From an uncultured Flavobacteriales bacterium (GTDB lineage Bacteria > Bacteroidota > Bacteroidia > Flavobacteriales_D > Parvicellaceae), in assembly GCA_943788755.1 (NCBI GenBank), contig CALSRM010000003.1:1240001-1304000 (forward strand): DNA of 64,000 bases. The letters run 5' to 3'. A program made the translations under genes and the position numbers. How positions within the stretch are numbered: position 1 is the stretch's first letter; each line of letters opens with the position of its first letter. Shown in pieces: positions 17,301 through 24,776 of the stretch. Below the pieces are notes generated by a model that saw only the letters and a list, made by a program, of their open reading frames with translations, searched no databases and was not told the origin of the DNA.

Positions 17301-18326
17301 ATGGTTTCTTCTATCGTCACCATTCCACACAGTATTACCTGGCCCACTATTATTTGCATTTTGATTAGCGCCTGAAAATGTATATCCACCTCTTCCACCT
17401 CCAGATGAATTAAAATTCGAAATATTTATTGCTTCTTCATCCCAGGCGTTATTATAAGCTGGGTTTGGTACACCTACACCTTCATTCCAATTCAAAAAGT
17501 CTCCTGCGTTTCCGCCACCGCCACCGCCACCGTTGTGGGCATTTCCACCACCACCTCCATTGGCGGGTGCTCCTCTTCCAAATCTACCGCCGTTAAGATC
17601 GTACTCAGCGCCAAAACCTCTTATGCCTTCACCTTTTAATCCACCAGCATCCGAATTCATAATTGCATATTGAGCTATTCCTAAGGCAGATGTTGTTGTT
17701 GAAGAAGTTGCTCCTCTAAACCCAAGTTCCGAGGCTTCCATTGTTCCATTAATAATTAAATCATTGTTAACTTCTACGGCTAGAACTCCACCAATGCTTC
17801 CGTTCCAAGCTTGAGTGGTCATTGTCCCGCTTATAGTAAGGTTTTCGAAACGAGGAATTCTGATTACCTGAACATTTCCAGAAACAGTATAATCATTTGA
17901 AAGTCCACATCTCAGCTCTAATGAAGTAGAAGATGGAACACTTTTTACTTCTGCATATTCATAGAGACCGCAGTTATTGTAGTTTGCAATTTGCCCCCAA
18001 GAAGGGTCTAAAGGAAGGCCATACCATCCTGTACCTGACCATGGTTCTGGACTGCCGTTTATTATAGCCCCTTGTATCTGAATGATAAGGATTAAATCCC
18101 CTGGTTCCAAATCCCCTCCGAACCAACTATATGAATTTCCATTCATAGTAGAGCCAGCAACACTAATTGATGTGTTTCCAATTGAAGCATCGACTGTTAA
18201 TGTTGTAAACTCATTTACGATGGTTGTTCCAGTTTGTGTGTAAGAACCATGTTTTCCTTTTTGCCCGGTAGCTATACTAAAAGATAGTATAAGGAAAGCA
18301 GTTATAAATAAATTTGTTGTTTTCAT
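14316..18326 (-). CDS. Secreted T9SS adhesin with Gly-rich domain, seven SprB repeats and PKD domain
   Basis: About 1,336 residues from MKTTNLFITAFLILSFSIATGQ (Sec signal). A start nine codons earlier is possible but unlikely. Order: a Gly/Asn-rich beta-helix-like domain (residues about 170-500, many GGGGGG runs); an Ig-like piece with DTICSGNTSTLTASVTG; then seven SprB-type repeats of about 70 residues, each with D/N-E-x-C, x-G-x-I-x-G-I, GG...YSWNG and L-x-x-G-x-Y-T-L. Next come a PKD unit (YLWDLGDGTTSTDFEPSVTY) and a type B gliding-motility C-terminal domain (IPTAFSPNNDMHNDILFVRG). It is a cell-surface adhesin exported by T9SS, co-transcribed with the PorP/SprF gene. Confidence 0.9.
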   Translation of the reverse strand: MKTTNLFITAFLILSFSIATGQKGKHGSYTQTGTTIVNEFTTLTVDASIGNTSISVAGSTMNGNSYSWFGGDLEPGDLILIIQIQGAIINGSPEPWSGTGWYGLPLDPSWGQIANYNNCGLYEYAEVKSVPSSTSLELRCGLSNDYTVSGNVQVIRIPRFENLTISGTMTTQAWNGSIGGVLAVEVNNDLIINGTMEASELGFRGATSSTTTSALGIAQYAIMNSDAGGLKGEGIRGFGAEYDLNGGRFGRGAPANGGGGGNAHNGGGGGGGNAGDFLNWNEGVGVPNPAYNNAWDEEAINISNFNSSGGGRGGYTFSGANQNANNSGPGNTVWNGDDRRNHGGLGGRPLDYSSGKIYLGGGGGAGDLNEASSTGGGGGSGGGIIYVLNYGNVSGTGNITSNGENGEITTGTNPGIFNISGNDGAGGAGAGGTVIIKSNGTVSGISISTDGGNGGDQTLVDGGLGDMNEAEGPGGGGGGGYIAISNGAIIRTSNGGMNGVTNSDGLTEFPPNGATSGGIGLPNETISNFFLTTTNDTICSGNTSTLTASVTGTLVGTITWYDAEVGGNIIGTNALTTGVLTANTTYWVGTCPGNYLIPVSVIMSPPVAFNDASVVIGDENCGLGDGTISGITISGGTAPLTYEWNGTTTALDLTGASAGNYTLEVIDAKGCITTVGTYVVGSASSIALDVTNIVISDENCGNINGGITGITTTGGFGTITYSWNGSASTDEDLANIAAGSYTLVATDALGCSTSTGPHVISNVSGPSIDISGLSITDESCTLSNGDISGITASGGTAPLTYSWNGNTTLSADTADLAAGSYTLIVSDGGGCTNQTGPHAVIDNTAPLLDTSSLVVTNETCGSTNGVITGIEAIGGNAPLSYSWNGNSTLTSDTSLLGSGSYTLTVTDAFGCVVNSNFITIQNLGLNVETTTLTIVNDACTQGSGSLTGITVSGGTPDYTFEWNGTISLTADTVGLLAGVYTLTITDNVGCIFTTNPYTIIDNSGPTIDSSAIDIIDETCSSVNGSIIGITSSGGLPPYSYTWNGNNSITEDLTGLSGGNYTLIVTDGNGCSSNMGPIIVGFIDGPSIDPTPINITDEVCYSGNGSITGISVTGGTTPYSYTWNGIAGNLDATDLTNSEYTLIVTDDNGCMDSFGPISISNSGAPIAGFDLSGNPLSLGETLVLTNNSSNDAVTYLWDLGDGTTSTDFEPSVTYTSEGSYAICLIAYTAASCADTTCQMVEVFEELESVIGIPTAFSPNNDMHNDILFVRGSGIASFTLMIYNRYGEKVFESNDLSTGWNGTYKGKPENTGVFAYYLEYKYSNGEKGSLKGNITLVK

Positions 18327-18474
18327 AGTTTGCGGTAAAGACGCCATGAGCATATCAATTGTTGTTTAAAGATGGGTTAAATTACAAATATTTCATACAC
18401 TAACAATGTTGTAGACTTCAAAAACCCTGCGTTTGAGTAAAAAGACTACATTTGTTTGCCTTAGCAATAAGAGA

Positions 18475-19188
18475 ATGAAGATAGCAATTTTAGGATACGG
18501 CAAAATGGGTAAAGTAATTGAAGGAATTGCTATAAAACGAGGGCATTTAATTGCATTGAAAGTTAATCAAACGAACCTGGATTTTGATCTAGAGTTGCTT
18601 AGGGACTGTGATGTAGCAATTGAATTTTCTTCCCCTGAGTCAGCGATAGAAAATATCCATAAATGTTTTGATGCTAATGTTCCTGTAGTTGTTGGAACAA
18701 CTGGATGGTATGCTGAATTTAATGCTGTTCAGGAAAGATGTATTTCTGAAAATAAAGGATTATTATATGCAACAAACTTTAGCGTAGGCGTTAACATATT
18801 TTATGAAATAAATAAAAAGTTAGCTACGTTAATGGATGCAAATAGTCAATATGATGTGGAAGTAGAAGAAACGCATCATACACAAAAATTGGATGCGCCT
18901 AGCGGAACAGCAATAAGTATTGCAGAAGGAATAATAGCTAATTTGGATAGAAAGGATTCTTGGAAAAATGACATGATTGTTTCTGAAAATGAATTAGCTA
19001 TAGAATCAATAAGAACTGAAGATGTGCCAGGAACACATGTTGTTAAATATGAGTCTGATATTGATGTAGTTGAGATAAAGCATGAAGCGAAAAACAGAAA
19101 TGGATTTGCATATGGAGCTGTTTTAGCTGCTGAATATATTCATGATAAAAATGGAGTGTTTACAATGAAAGATGTATTGTCTGTGTAG
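18475..19188 (+). CDS. dapB: 4-hydroxy-tetrahydrodipicolinate reductase
   Basis: 237 residues from MKIAILGYGKMGKVI, the NAD(P)-binding GxGxMG loop. An open frame continues 14 codons upstream but the glycine loop fixes this start. Further signatures: VVVGTTGWY near 77, NFSVGVNIFYEINKK near 101, the substrate motif VEETHHTQKLDAPSGTA near 129 (catalytic His, Lys) and the C-terminal FAYGAVLAAEYI. It makes tetrahydrodipicolinate for lysine and meso-diaminopimelate in the cytoplasm. A TACATTTG -7 box is at 18447-18454 with only a weak -33. lepB follows by about 20 bases, the usual Bacteroidota order. Confidence 0.96.
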   Translation: MKIAILGYGKMGKVIEGIAIKRGHLIALKVNQTNLDFDLELLRDCDVAIEFSSPESAIENIHKCFDANVPVVVGTTGWYAEFNAVQERCISENKGLLYATNFSVGVNIFYEINKKLATLMDANSQYDVEVEETHHTQKLDAPSGTAISIAEGIIANLDRKDSWKNDMIVSENELAIESIRTEDVPGTHVVKYESDIDVVEIKHEAKNRNGFAYGAVLAAEYIHDKNGVFTMKDVLSV

Positions 19189-19211
19189 ATAAAAATCAAT
19201 AGAAAAGTAAA

Positions 19212-21008
19212 ATGGGAATACCACAAATATTATTGTATTTAATGATTGTAATTTATTTTGCTTCATTATGGAAAATTTTTGAAAAAGCAGGGCGGGAAAA
19301 ATGGGAAGGTTTCGTTCCAGGTTATAATATATGGGTATGGCTAAAAGTGCTAAACAAGCCTTGGTGGTGGATTTTCTTTTTTCCAATACCTTTCGTAAAC
19401 TTCGTAATAACCGTTGCTTGTAATGTAGAAACTGCCAGAATGTTTGGTAAATATAACCCCAAGGATACAATACTTACTGTCTTGGTTCCATGGTATATGA
19501 TTCCAGCTATAGCATACAAAGAAGAAAATGTGATTGTTGAGCCTACCGATTGGACAAAGAAAGGTGATAGAGAAAAAAGAAGTATACACGATCATCTTAC
19601 TTTATTTTTTATGGCCCCATTTATTGGACATGCATTATTAGTTGTTTTTAGGCTTACAGGTTCTAAAGACAAGGCGAATAAAAAAACAATGCCCAAGGAA
19701 TGGACAGATGCTCTGGGGTTTGCAATAGTTGCCGCTACTATTATTAGAGTCTTCTTTTTTGAAGCATTTACGATTCCTACCGGTTCGATGGAAAAAACTA
19801 TGTTAATTGGGGATTACCTTTTTGTAAATAAATTAAAGTATGGTGCTAAAATTCCTCAAACACCATTGTCAGTTCCGTTTGTACATAATAGAATTCCAGG
19901 AAGTTACACTAAATCTTATGTAGAATGGTTTAAAAACGATTATATGCGACTACCTGGTTATGGTGCAATAGAGCGAAACGATATCATGGTATTTAACTGG
20001 CCTGCTGGAGATACCGTTATCGTCCATGATGATGCAATTGCGCATGATTATTATTCTATTTTAAGAAATCATGCATTTACCATGAGCGGGGTATCAAGTT
20101 ATGAAGGATTTGATGGAATTAAGGATGTTATGATGACCAAAGCCAGAGAACATATTGCAAGTGGTGGTGCATTATATGCTAATCCTTCTGGAGGTTCGCC
20201 AATTACAAAAACTGGAGGTGTGATGTCGCATCCTGTAGATAAAAAAGAAAATTACATTAAAAGATGTGTTGCTGTTGGAGGGGATACAATAGAGATTATC
20301 AATGGCACTATCCATATAAATGGTGTTGCAGAGGAGATACCTGAATATGCTCAGTTTACTTATTGGTTTTATTTTAAAAATTATGAAGCTGCAATTCCAT
20401 TTTCTGATCAGTATCTCTATGAACATTACGAAATTTATCCATCTGGAATTCAAAGGGGTGAAATTGAAGTCGGAGATTCGCTGACAGGAGTAAAGAAGGT
20501 CAATGTTATGATTATGCCTTGTAGTAAACGAATTGCTGCTGAATTGACGAGTTTGACTGGTGTGGATAGCGCATCTGTAATTTGGGAAAAAAAGGGAGCC
20601 GATGTGGGGTATTCTTCAATATTCCCTAATGATATAAGTATAGATTGGACAAAAGATAATTTCGGACCGTTGTATATTCCTAAAGAAGGGGGAACAATCC
20701 AATTGAATGATGAAAACTATATTGCTTATAAAAGAGCTATAACAGCTTATGAAGGTAATACCTTGGAGAAGGTTGGGAAGGATTATTTGATAAATGGAGA
20801 AGCTGCAAAAACCTATACATTTAAGCAAAATTATTATTGGTTGATGGGTGATAATCGTCATGGTTCAGCAGATTCTAGATATTGGGGTTATGTTCCAGAA
20901 GATCATGTTGTAGGAACTGCTTCGTTTGTATGGTTTTCGAAAACTACAGAAAAAGGCTGGTTCGATGGCGGGGTTCGTTGGAGCCGAATATTTTCGTTTA
21001 TTAAGTAA
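19212..21008 (+). CDS. lepB: Signal peptidase I
   Basis: 598 residues, long for the family (E. coli 324) but common in Bacteroidota. The N-terminal part, with about three membrane helices, matches the DUF5684-like region. The catalytic Ser lies in IPTGSMEKTMLIGDYLF near residue 192 and the general-base Lys in YIKRCVAVGGDTIEI near 349. GDNRHGSADSRYWGYVPEDHVVG near 550 is box E. The long stretch 355-535 between boxes D and E is a beta-rich periplasmic insertion. It cleaves Sec signal peptides at the outer face of the inner membrane. Co-transcribed with dapB, and 8 bases before wbqC. Confidence 0.95.
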   Translation: MGIPQILLYLMIVIYFASLWKIFEKAGREKWEGFVPGYNIWVWLKVLNKPWWWIFFFPIPFVNFVITVACNVETARMFGKYNPKDTILTVLVPWYMIPAIAYKEENVIVEPTDWTKKGDREKRSIHDHLTLFFMAPFIGHALLVVFRLTGSKDKANKKTMPKEWTDALGFAIVAATIIRVFFFEAFTIPTGSMEKTMLIGDYLFVNKLKYGAKIPQTPLSVPFVHNRIPGSYTKSYVEWFKNDYMRLPGYGAIERNDIMVFNWPAGDTVIVHDDAIAHDYYSILRNHAFTMSGVSSYEGFDGIKDVMMTKAREHIASGGALYANPSGGSPITKTGGVMSHPVDKKENYIKRCVAVGGDTIEIINGTIHINGVAEEIPEYAQFTYWFYFKNYEAAIPFSDQYLYEHYEIYPSGIQRGEIEVGDSLTGVKKVNVMIMPCSKRIAAELTSLTGVDSASVIWEKKGADVGYSSIFPNDISIDWTKDNFGPLYIPKEGGTIQLNDENYIAYKRAITAYEGNTLEKVGKDYLINGEAAKTYTFKQNYYWLMGDNRHGSADSRYWGYVPEDHVVGTASFVWFSKTTEKGWFDGGVRWSRIFSFIK

Positions 21009-21016
21009 CTATTGCC

Positions 21017-21619
21017 ATGAAAGCAATATTAAGCTCGGTATATTTTGGCAGTATTGAATATTATACTGTTTTAAAAAATGCAGAAGAGGTATTGATAGAT
21101 TCTCACGAGCACTACACTAAACAAACTTATCGAAACCGTTGTGAGATTTATGGTGCAAATGGAAAATTGAATTTAACTATTCCCCTAATAAGAAGGGGAC
21201 AGCGAGTTCCTGTTAATGATGCTCAAATTGAAAATAGTCACGAATGGAAGAAGCTACATTGGAGGTCTATTGAGTCTGCATACCGTTCGTCTCCTTATTT
21301 TGAGTTTTATGAACATCATTTTAGTCCATTTTTTGAGAAAGACCACACGCATCTATTTCAGTTAAATCAGGAGCTTCAGAATAAAATAATTCAAATCCTG
21401 AACTTGGATGTAATTATAGAAGAGACAGATTCCTATGAAAAAGAGCATTCAGGTTATACTGATTATAGGGATATAATTCATCCTAAAATAGCACCAAAAA
21501 ATAAATTAGCGGATAAAAGGTATATCCAAGTATTTGAGAGTAAATATGGTTTTATACCAAATTTATCTATCTTAGATTTGTTGTTTAACGAGGGTCCAAA
21601 TACGATTTGCTTTTTATGA
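21017..21619 (+). CDS. WbqC-family protein
   Basis: 200 residues, full length for the WbqC (PF08889) family, with the opening AILSSVYFGSIEYYTVL and the motifs HYTKQTYRNRCEIYGANG and LTIPLIRR. WbqC-like proteins occur in O-antigen clusters and in the Bacteroidota dapB-lepB-wbqC locus; the biochemical role is not established. Its last 190 bases or so are present again as a diverged fragment after the next gene (22938-23152). Confidence 0.85.
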   Translation: MKAILSSVYFGSIEYYTVLKNAEEVLIDSHEHYTKQTYRNRCEIYGANGKLNLTIPLIRRGQRVPVNDAQIENSHEWKKLHWRSIESAYRSSPYFEFYEHHFSPFFEKDHTHLFQLNQELQNKIIQILNLDVIIEETDSYEKEHSGYTDYRDIIHPKIAPKNKLADKRYIQVFESKYGFIPNLSILDLLFNEGPNTICFL

Positions 21620-21633
21620 TTAAATATTTTTAA

Positions 21634-22902
21634 ATGAAATTAAAACCAACTTTAATATGGGTGTTTCTACTGGGGTTTTTGGTTTTTTTAAGTTTTAATA
21701 AGCACAGTAAGTCACCTTTGTTTTCATACCAAAGCGTTATTCATGCAGATAAAGCAGGGTACTACATTTATTTGCCAGCTTTTTTTATTGCTGGCATGAA
21801 TGTGGAAAAACTCCCCAATTCGATTGACAAGAAAACGGGGCAAGGTTTTCAAATTGATTTTGAGCAAAAAATAGTTAAAACAAAATATACTACTGGAGTT
21901 GCCATAATGGAATTACCTTTTTTTTTGGTAGCCCACGGAGCTTCGTATGCGCTCGGTAAAGAAACAAGCGGTTTTACAGCGTTTTATTACGGTGTAATAA
22001 ATATAGCATCGGTAAGTTACTTGATTATTGGCTTGCTATTGTTGTATCATTCGCTTCAGACAATGTTCTCCAAAAAGATTACAATCTATTCTCTTGCTTT
22101 TATTCTGTTAGGCTCAAACCTATATTATTATGCCGTGGACGAGACAGGAATGTCGCATGTTTATTCCTTTGCTTTGTTTTCTGCGCTCTTCTATTTGTTA
22201 GTTTTTCATGAGAAGTATGTGGGGAGGTCAATAAAATATGGCGTGATGATTGGTTTTGTTATGGGAATGATTGTCCTGGTTCGACCAACAAATATACTTT
22301 TCGTATTCATATTGGGTTTAACCTATTTTAGACAATTAAAGGAAATTGGCTTTATTAGGAATTGGAGGTTCTTATGTTCTGCAACCATTATAGGGGTATT
22401 TGTGTTTATTCCGCAATTGCTATACTGGAAGTGGGCTTATGGAAATTATTTTTCTTATTCATATGGAAATGAATCTTTTTCAAATTGGGATTCGCCAAAG
22501 ATTTTAGAAACGCTATTTGCACCAAATAATGGTTTGTTTACGCATAGTTTGGTTATGATTTTTGTTATAATTGGTTTGGGAATTATGTTGTATAAAAATC
22601 AGTTTCTAAGTAAAACGATTTTTATTCTGTTTGTATTAGTGACTTACTTGACCGCCTCTTGGTGGGTTTATACTTTTGGATGTGGTTTTGGAGCTCGAAC
22701 TTTTGTAGAGTATTTTGCCATTCTTGTCATTCCATTGGGGGTTTTAATTACTAAAATTGATTCGTCAAGACTTAAATACTTTCTGTATCCTTTATTCTTA
22801 CTGCTTATTATCGTGAATGTTAACATGTCTTATCATTATGATGAATGTTGGTTTGGTAACGGAAATTGGGATTGGGAAACCTATTGTGCTAACTTTTTCT
22901 AG
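21634..22902 (+). CDS. Polytopic membrane protein, GT-C glycosyltransferase-like
   Basis: 422 residues with about ten hydrophobic helices. The first helix is followed by a periplasmic loop HADKAGYYIYLPAFF with an acidic residue, as in GT-C (ArnT/PMT-type) lipid-linked sugar transferases. LVRPTNILFVFILGL near residue 214 and a late WWVYTFGCGFGARTFVEY motif also fit that fold. No family was identified with certainty and the substrate is unknown. It begins 14 bases after wbqC and is followed directly by a truncated wbqC copy, so it looks like an inserted cassette. Confidence 0.72.
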   Translation: MKLKPTLIWVFLLGFLVFLSFNKHSKSPLFSYQSVIHADKAGYYIYLPAFFIAGMNVEKLPNSIDKKTGQGFQIDFEQKIVKTKYTTGVAIMELPFFLVAHGASYALGKETSGFTAFYYGVINIASVSYLIIGLLLLYHSLQTMFSKKITIYSLAFILLGSNLYYYAVDETGMSHVYSFALFSALFYLLVFHEKYVGRSIKYGVMIGFVMGMIVLVRPTNILFVFILGLTYFRQLKEIGFIRNWRFLCSATIIGVFVFIPQLLYWKWAYGNYFSYSYGNESFSNWDSPKILETLFAPNNGLFTHSLVMIFVIIGLGIMLYKNQFLSKTIFILFVLVTYLTASWWVYTFGCGFGARTFVEYFAILVIPLGVLITKIDSSRLKYFLYPLFLLLIIVNVNMSYHYDECWFGNGNWDWETYCANFF

Positions 22903-22937
22903 TTGGATGGATTGTATTTAGCATCGCACGAAATTGA

Positions 22938-23152
22938 AATAATCTGTTTTAAAAGAAACAGAATTCTACCAAAAAGAGCATTCCAGTTATACTGATTATA
23001 GGGATACAATTCATCCTAAACTTGCACCGAAAAATAAATTAGCAGGTAAAAGATATATTCAAGTCTTTGAAAGTAAATACAGTTTTATACCAAATTTGAC
23101 CATCTTGGATTTGTTGTTTAATGAGAGACCAAATGCAATTAGTTATTTATGA
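22938..23152 (+). pseudogene. Diverged remnant of the 3' end of wbqC
   Basis: From about 22964 the sequence reads through to TGA at 23150-23152 and encodes YRDTIHPKLAPKNKLAGK and so on, matching the last 63 residues of the WbqC protein upstream (YRDIIHPKIAPKNKLADK). By eye about five in six bases agree. Weaker, frameshifted similarity continues back to about 22938. There is no start codon or N-terminal part, so it cannot be a gene. Its stop overlaps the end of the convergent lipoprotein gene. Confidence 0.85.
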
Positions 23153-23706
23153 TCTTGGTTATTCTCTTTTTGTGTTCTACGTGTATTGTTTATTTCACGG
23201 AGATATTTATCTGTTGACCTTTTGAATTGAACTAGTTCACTTGAACAACTTATAAATTTTTGTATTGGATCATCTGATTCTGTGTACGCTGCATTTAGTA
23301 TGGTTTCCGCATTCGTTTTCTTTTTGTTTGCATCTTCAAGTAAATAAGTTGTTTTATGTGTATACTCATTAGATTCTATATCTACTAACTTTTTAATATC
23401 GCGATTAAGTATTTGTAAATTATTTTCTAGCCCTACAATAGCATTAATATAGCCAGTAGTAGCTATATCATTTGCTTTTTGCATTTCTTTCATTTTTTCT
23501 TCCTCATCAGCAATAGTTATTGCTTTTTTCATTGCAGCATCAGCTTTTTCAAATTGTGCATCTATTTTTTTTGAGAAATACGGGTACTTATTTTTATAAT
23601 TTGTTATTGTAGTTTTATTCTGTTTCCAAGCAGCTTCTTCATTTTCAACACTTGTGCCGCATGAGAATAGTATTAATGTTACCAGGATAGTGAATATCTT
23701 ATACAT
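23143..23706 (-). CDS. Unknown lipoprotein
   Basis: 187 residues with a lipoprotein signal (LVTLILFSCGTSVE, Cys near 16). The mature part is strongly helical and rich in Lys, Glu and Ala (ADAAMKKAITIADEEEKMKEMQKAND), suggesting a coiled coil or helical bundle in the periplasm. It is not recognised as a known family. It follows sucD by 40 bases on the same strand, so it may be read from the sucD transcript; its 3' end overlaps the wbqC remnant by ten bases. Confidence 0.75.
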   Translation of the reverse strand: MYKIFTILVTLILFSCGTSVENEEAAWKQNKTTITNYKNKYPYFSKKIDAQFEKADAAMKKAITIADEEEKMKEMQKANDIATTGYINAIVGLENNLQILNRDIKKLVDIESNEYTHKTTYLLEDANKKKTNAETILNAAYTESDDPIQKFISCSSELVQFKRSTDKYLREINNTRRTQKENNQDHK

Positions 23707-23746
23707 GGTTTTGAATATTAAATTTTATTTACCTAAAACTGTTTTA

Positions 23747-24625
23747 TTAAGCTGTAACGCCCAGAATTTCAACCATTTTTTTTCCAAGGTCAGCAGGCGA
23801 ATCAACAACGTGAACACCGCACTCTCTAAGGATGGCTTTTTTGGCAGCAGCTGTATCTTCTTCTCCACCAACTATTGCACCTGCATGTCCCATTGTTCTT
23901 CCAGCAGGAGCAGTTTCCCCAGCAATAAAAGCTACAACTGGTTTTGTACCGTTAGCTTTAATCCACTTTCCAGCTTCAGCTTCTAAGTTCCCACCTATTT
24001 CACCAATCATAATAATTCCTTCAGTAGAAGAATCCTCCATCAATAATTGAACAGCATCTTTAGTTGTTGTTCCAATGATTGGATCACCACCAATTCCAAT
24101 AGCTGTAGTTTGTCCTAAACCAGCTTTTGTAATTTGATCTACTGCCTCATATGTAAGTGTTCCTGATTTAGAAACAATTCCAATCGTACCTTTTTTAAAA
24201 ATAAACCCTGGCATAATTCCAACTTTAGCCTCTCCAGCAGTCATTATACCTGGACAGTTAGGGCCAATCAATCTACAATCTTTGTCTGTAAGGTATTCTT
24301 TAACAGGAATCATATCTGCTACAGGAATTCCTTCTGTAATACATACGATAACTTTAATTCCTCCCTCTGCTGCTTCCATAATAGCATCAGCTGCAAACGC
24401 AGGTGGTACAAATAAAATAGATACATCTGCTCCCGTTTCTTTTACAGCATCTACCACAGTGTTAAAAACAGGTTTCTCTAAGTGAGTTTGGCCTCCCTTA
24501 CCTGGAGTAACTCCGCCAACTACATTAGTTCCATACTCAATCATCTGGCCAGCATGGAAAGTTCCTTCTCCTCCTGTAAACCCTTGAACAATTACTTTTG
24601 AATCTTTATTTACTAATACACTCAT
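23747..24625 (-). CDS. sucD: Succinate-CoA ligase (ADP/GDP-forming) subunit alpha
   Basis: 292 residues. The CoA-binding Rossmann part starts [45 protein letters not shown] is near 117, [14 protein letters not shown] near 148, and the phosphohistidine motif is [13 protein letters not shown] near 241 (His near 246). TCA-cycle interconversion of succinyl-CoA and succinate with nucleotide phosphorylation in the cytoplasm. The beta subunit is not in this window, which is usual for Bacteroidota. A TAACTTTG -7-like box lies at 24667-24660 on the minus strand; no good -33 is seen. Confidence 0.96.
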   Translation of the reverse strand: MSVLVNKDSKVIVQGFTGGEGTFHAGQMIEYGTNVVGGVTPGKGGQTHLEKPVFNTVVDAVKETGADVSILFVPPAFAADAIMEAAEGGIKVIVCITEGIPVADMIPVKEYLTDKDCRLIGPNCPGIMTAGEAKVGIMPGFIFKKGTIGIVSKSGTLTYEAVDQITKAGLGQTTAIGIGGDPIIGTTTKDAVQLLMEDSSTEGIIMIGEIGGNLEAEAGKWIKANGTKPVVAFIAGETAPAGRTMGHAGAIVGGEEDTAAAKKAILRECGVHVVDSPADLGKKMVEILGVTA

Positions 24626-24713
24626 TTTTGTGTTTTTAATTTCTAAAATTTTAGATATCCAAAGTTAATAATAGAAATGAATATACTTCGGAATGCAATG
24701 TATTTTTTTAAAC

Positions 24714-24750
24714 AAAAAACCCGTCCCAATAATTATCGGGACGGGTTTTA
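24714..24750 (-). terminator. Intrinsic terminator of rpsA
   Basis: AAAACCCGTCCC, a short ATAATTAT loop region, then GGGACGGGTTTT: a 12-base perfect stem flanked by A and T tracts, 27 bases after the rpsA stop. Confidence 0.85.
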
Positions 24751-24776
24751 ACTATTTTGAAATAGAAATTATAGGA

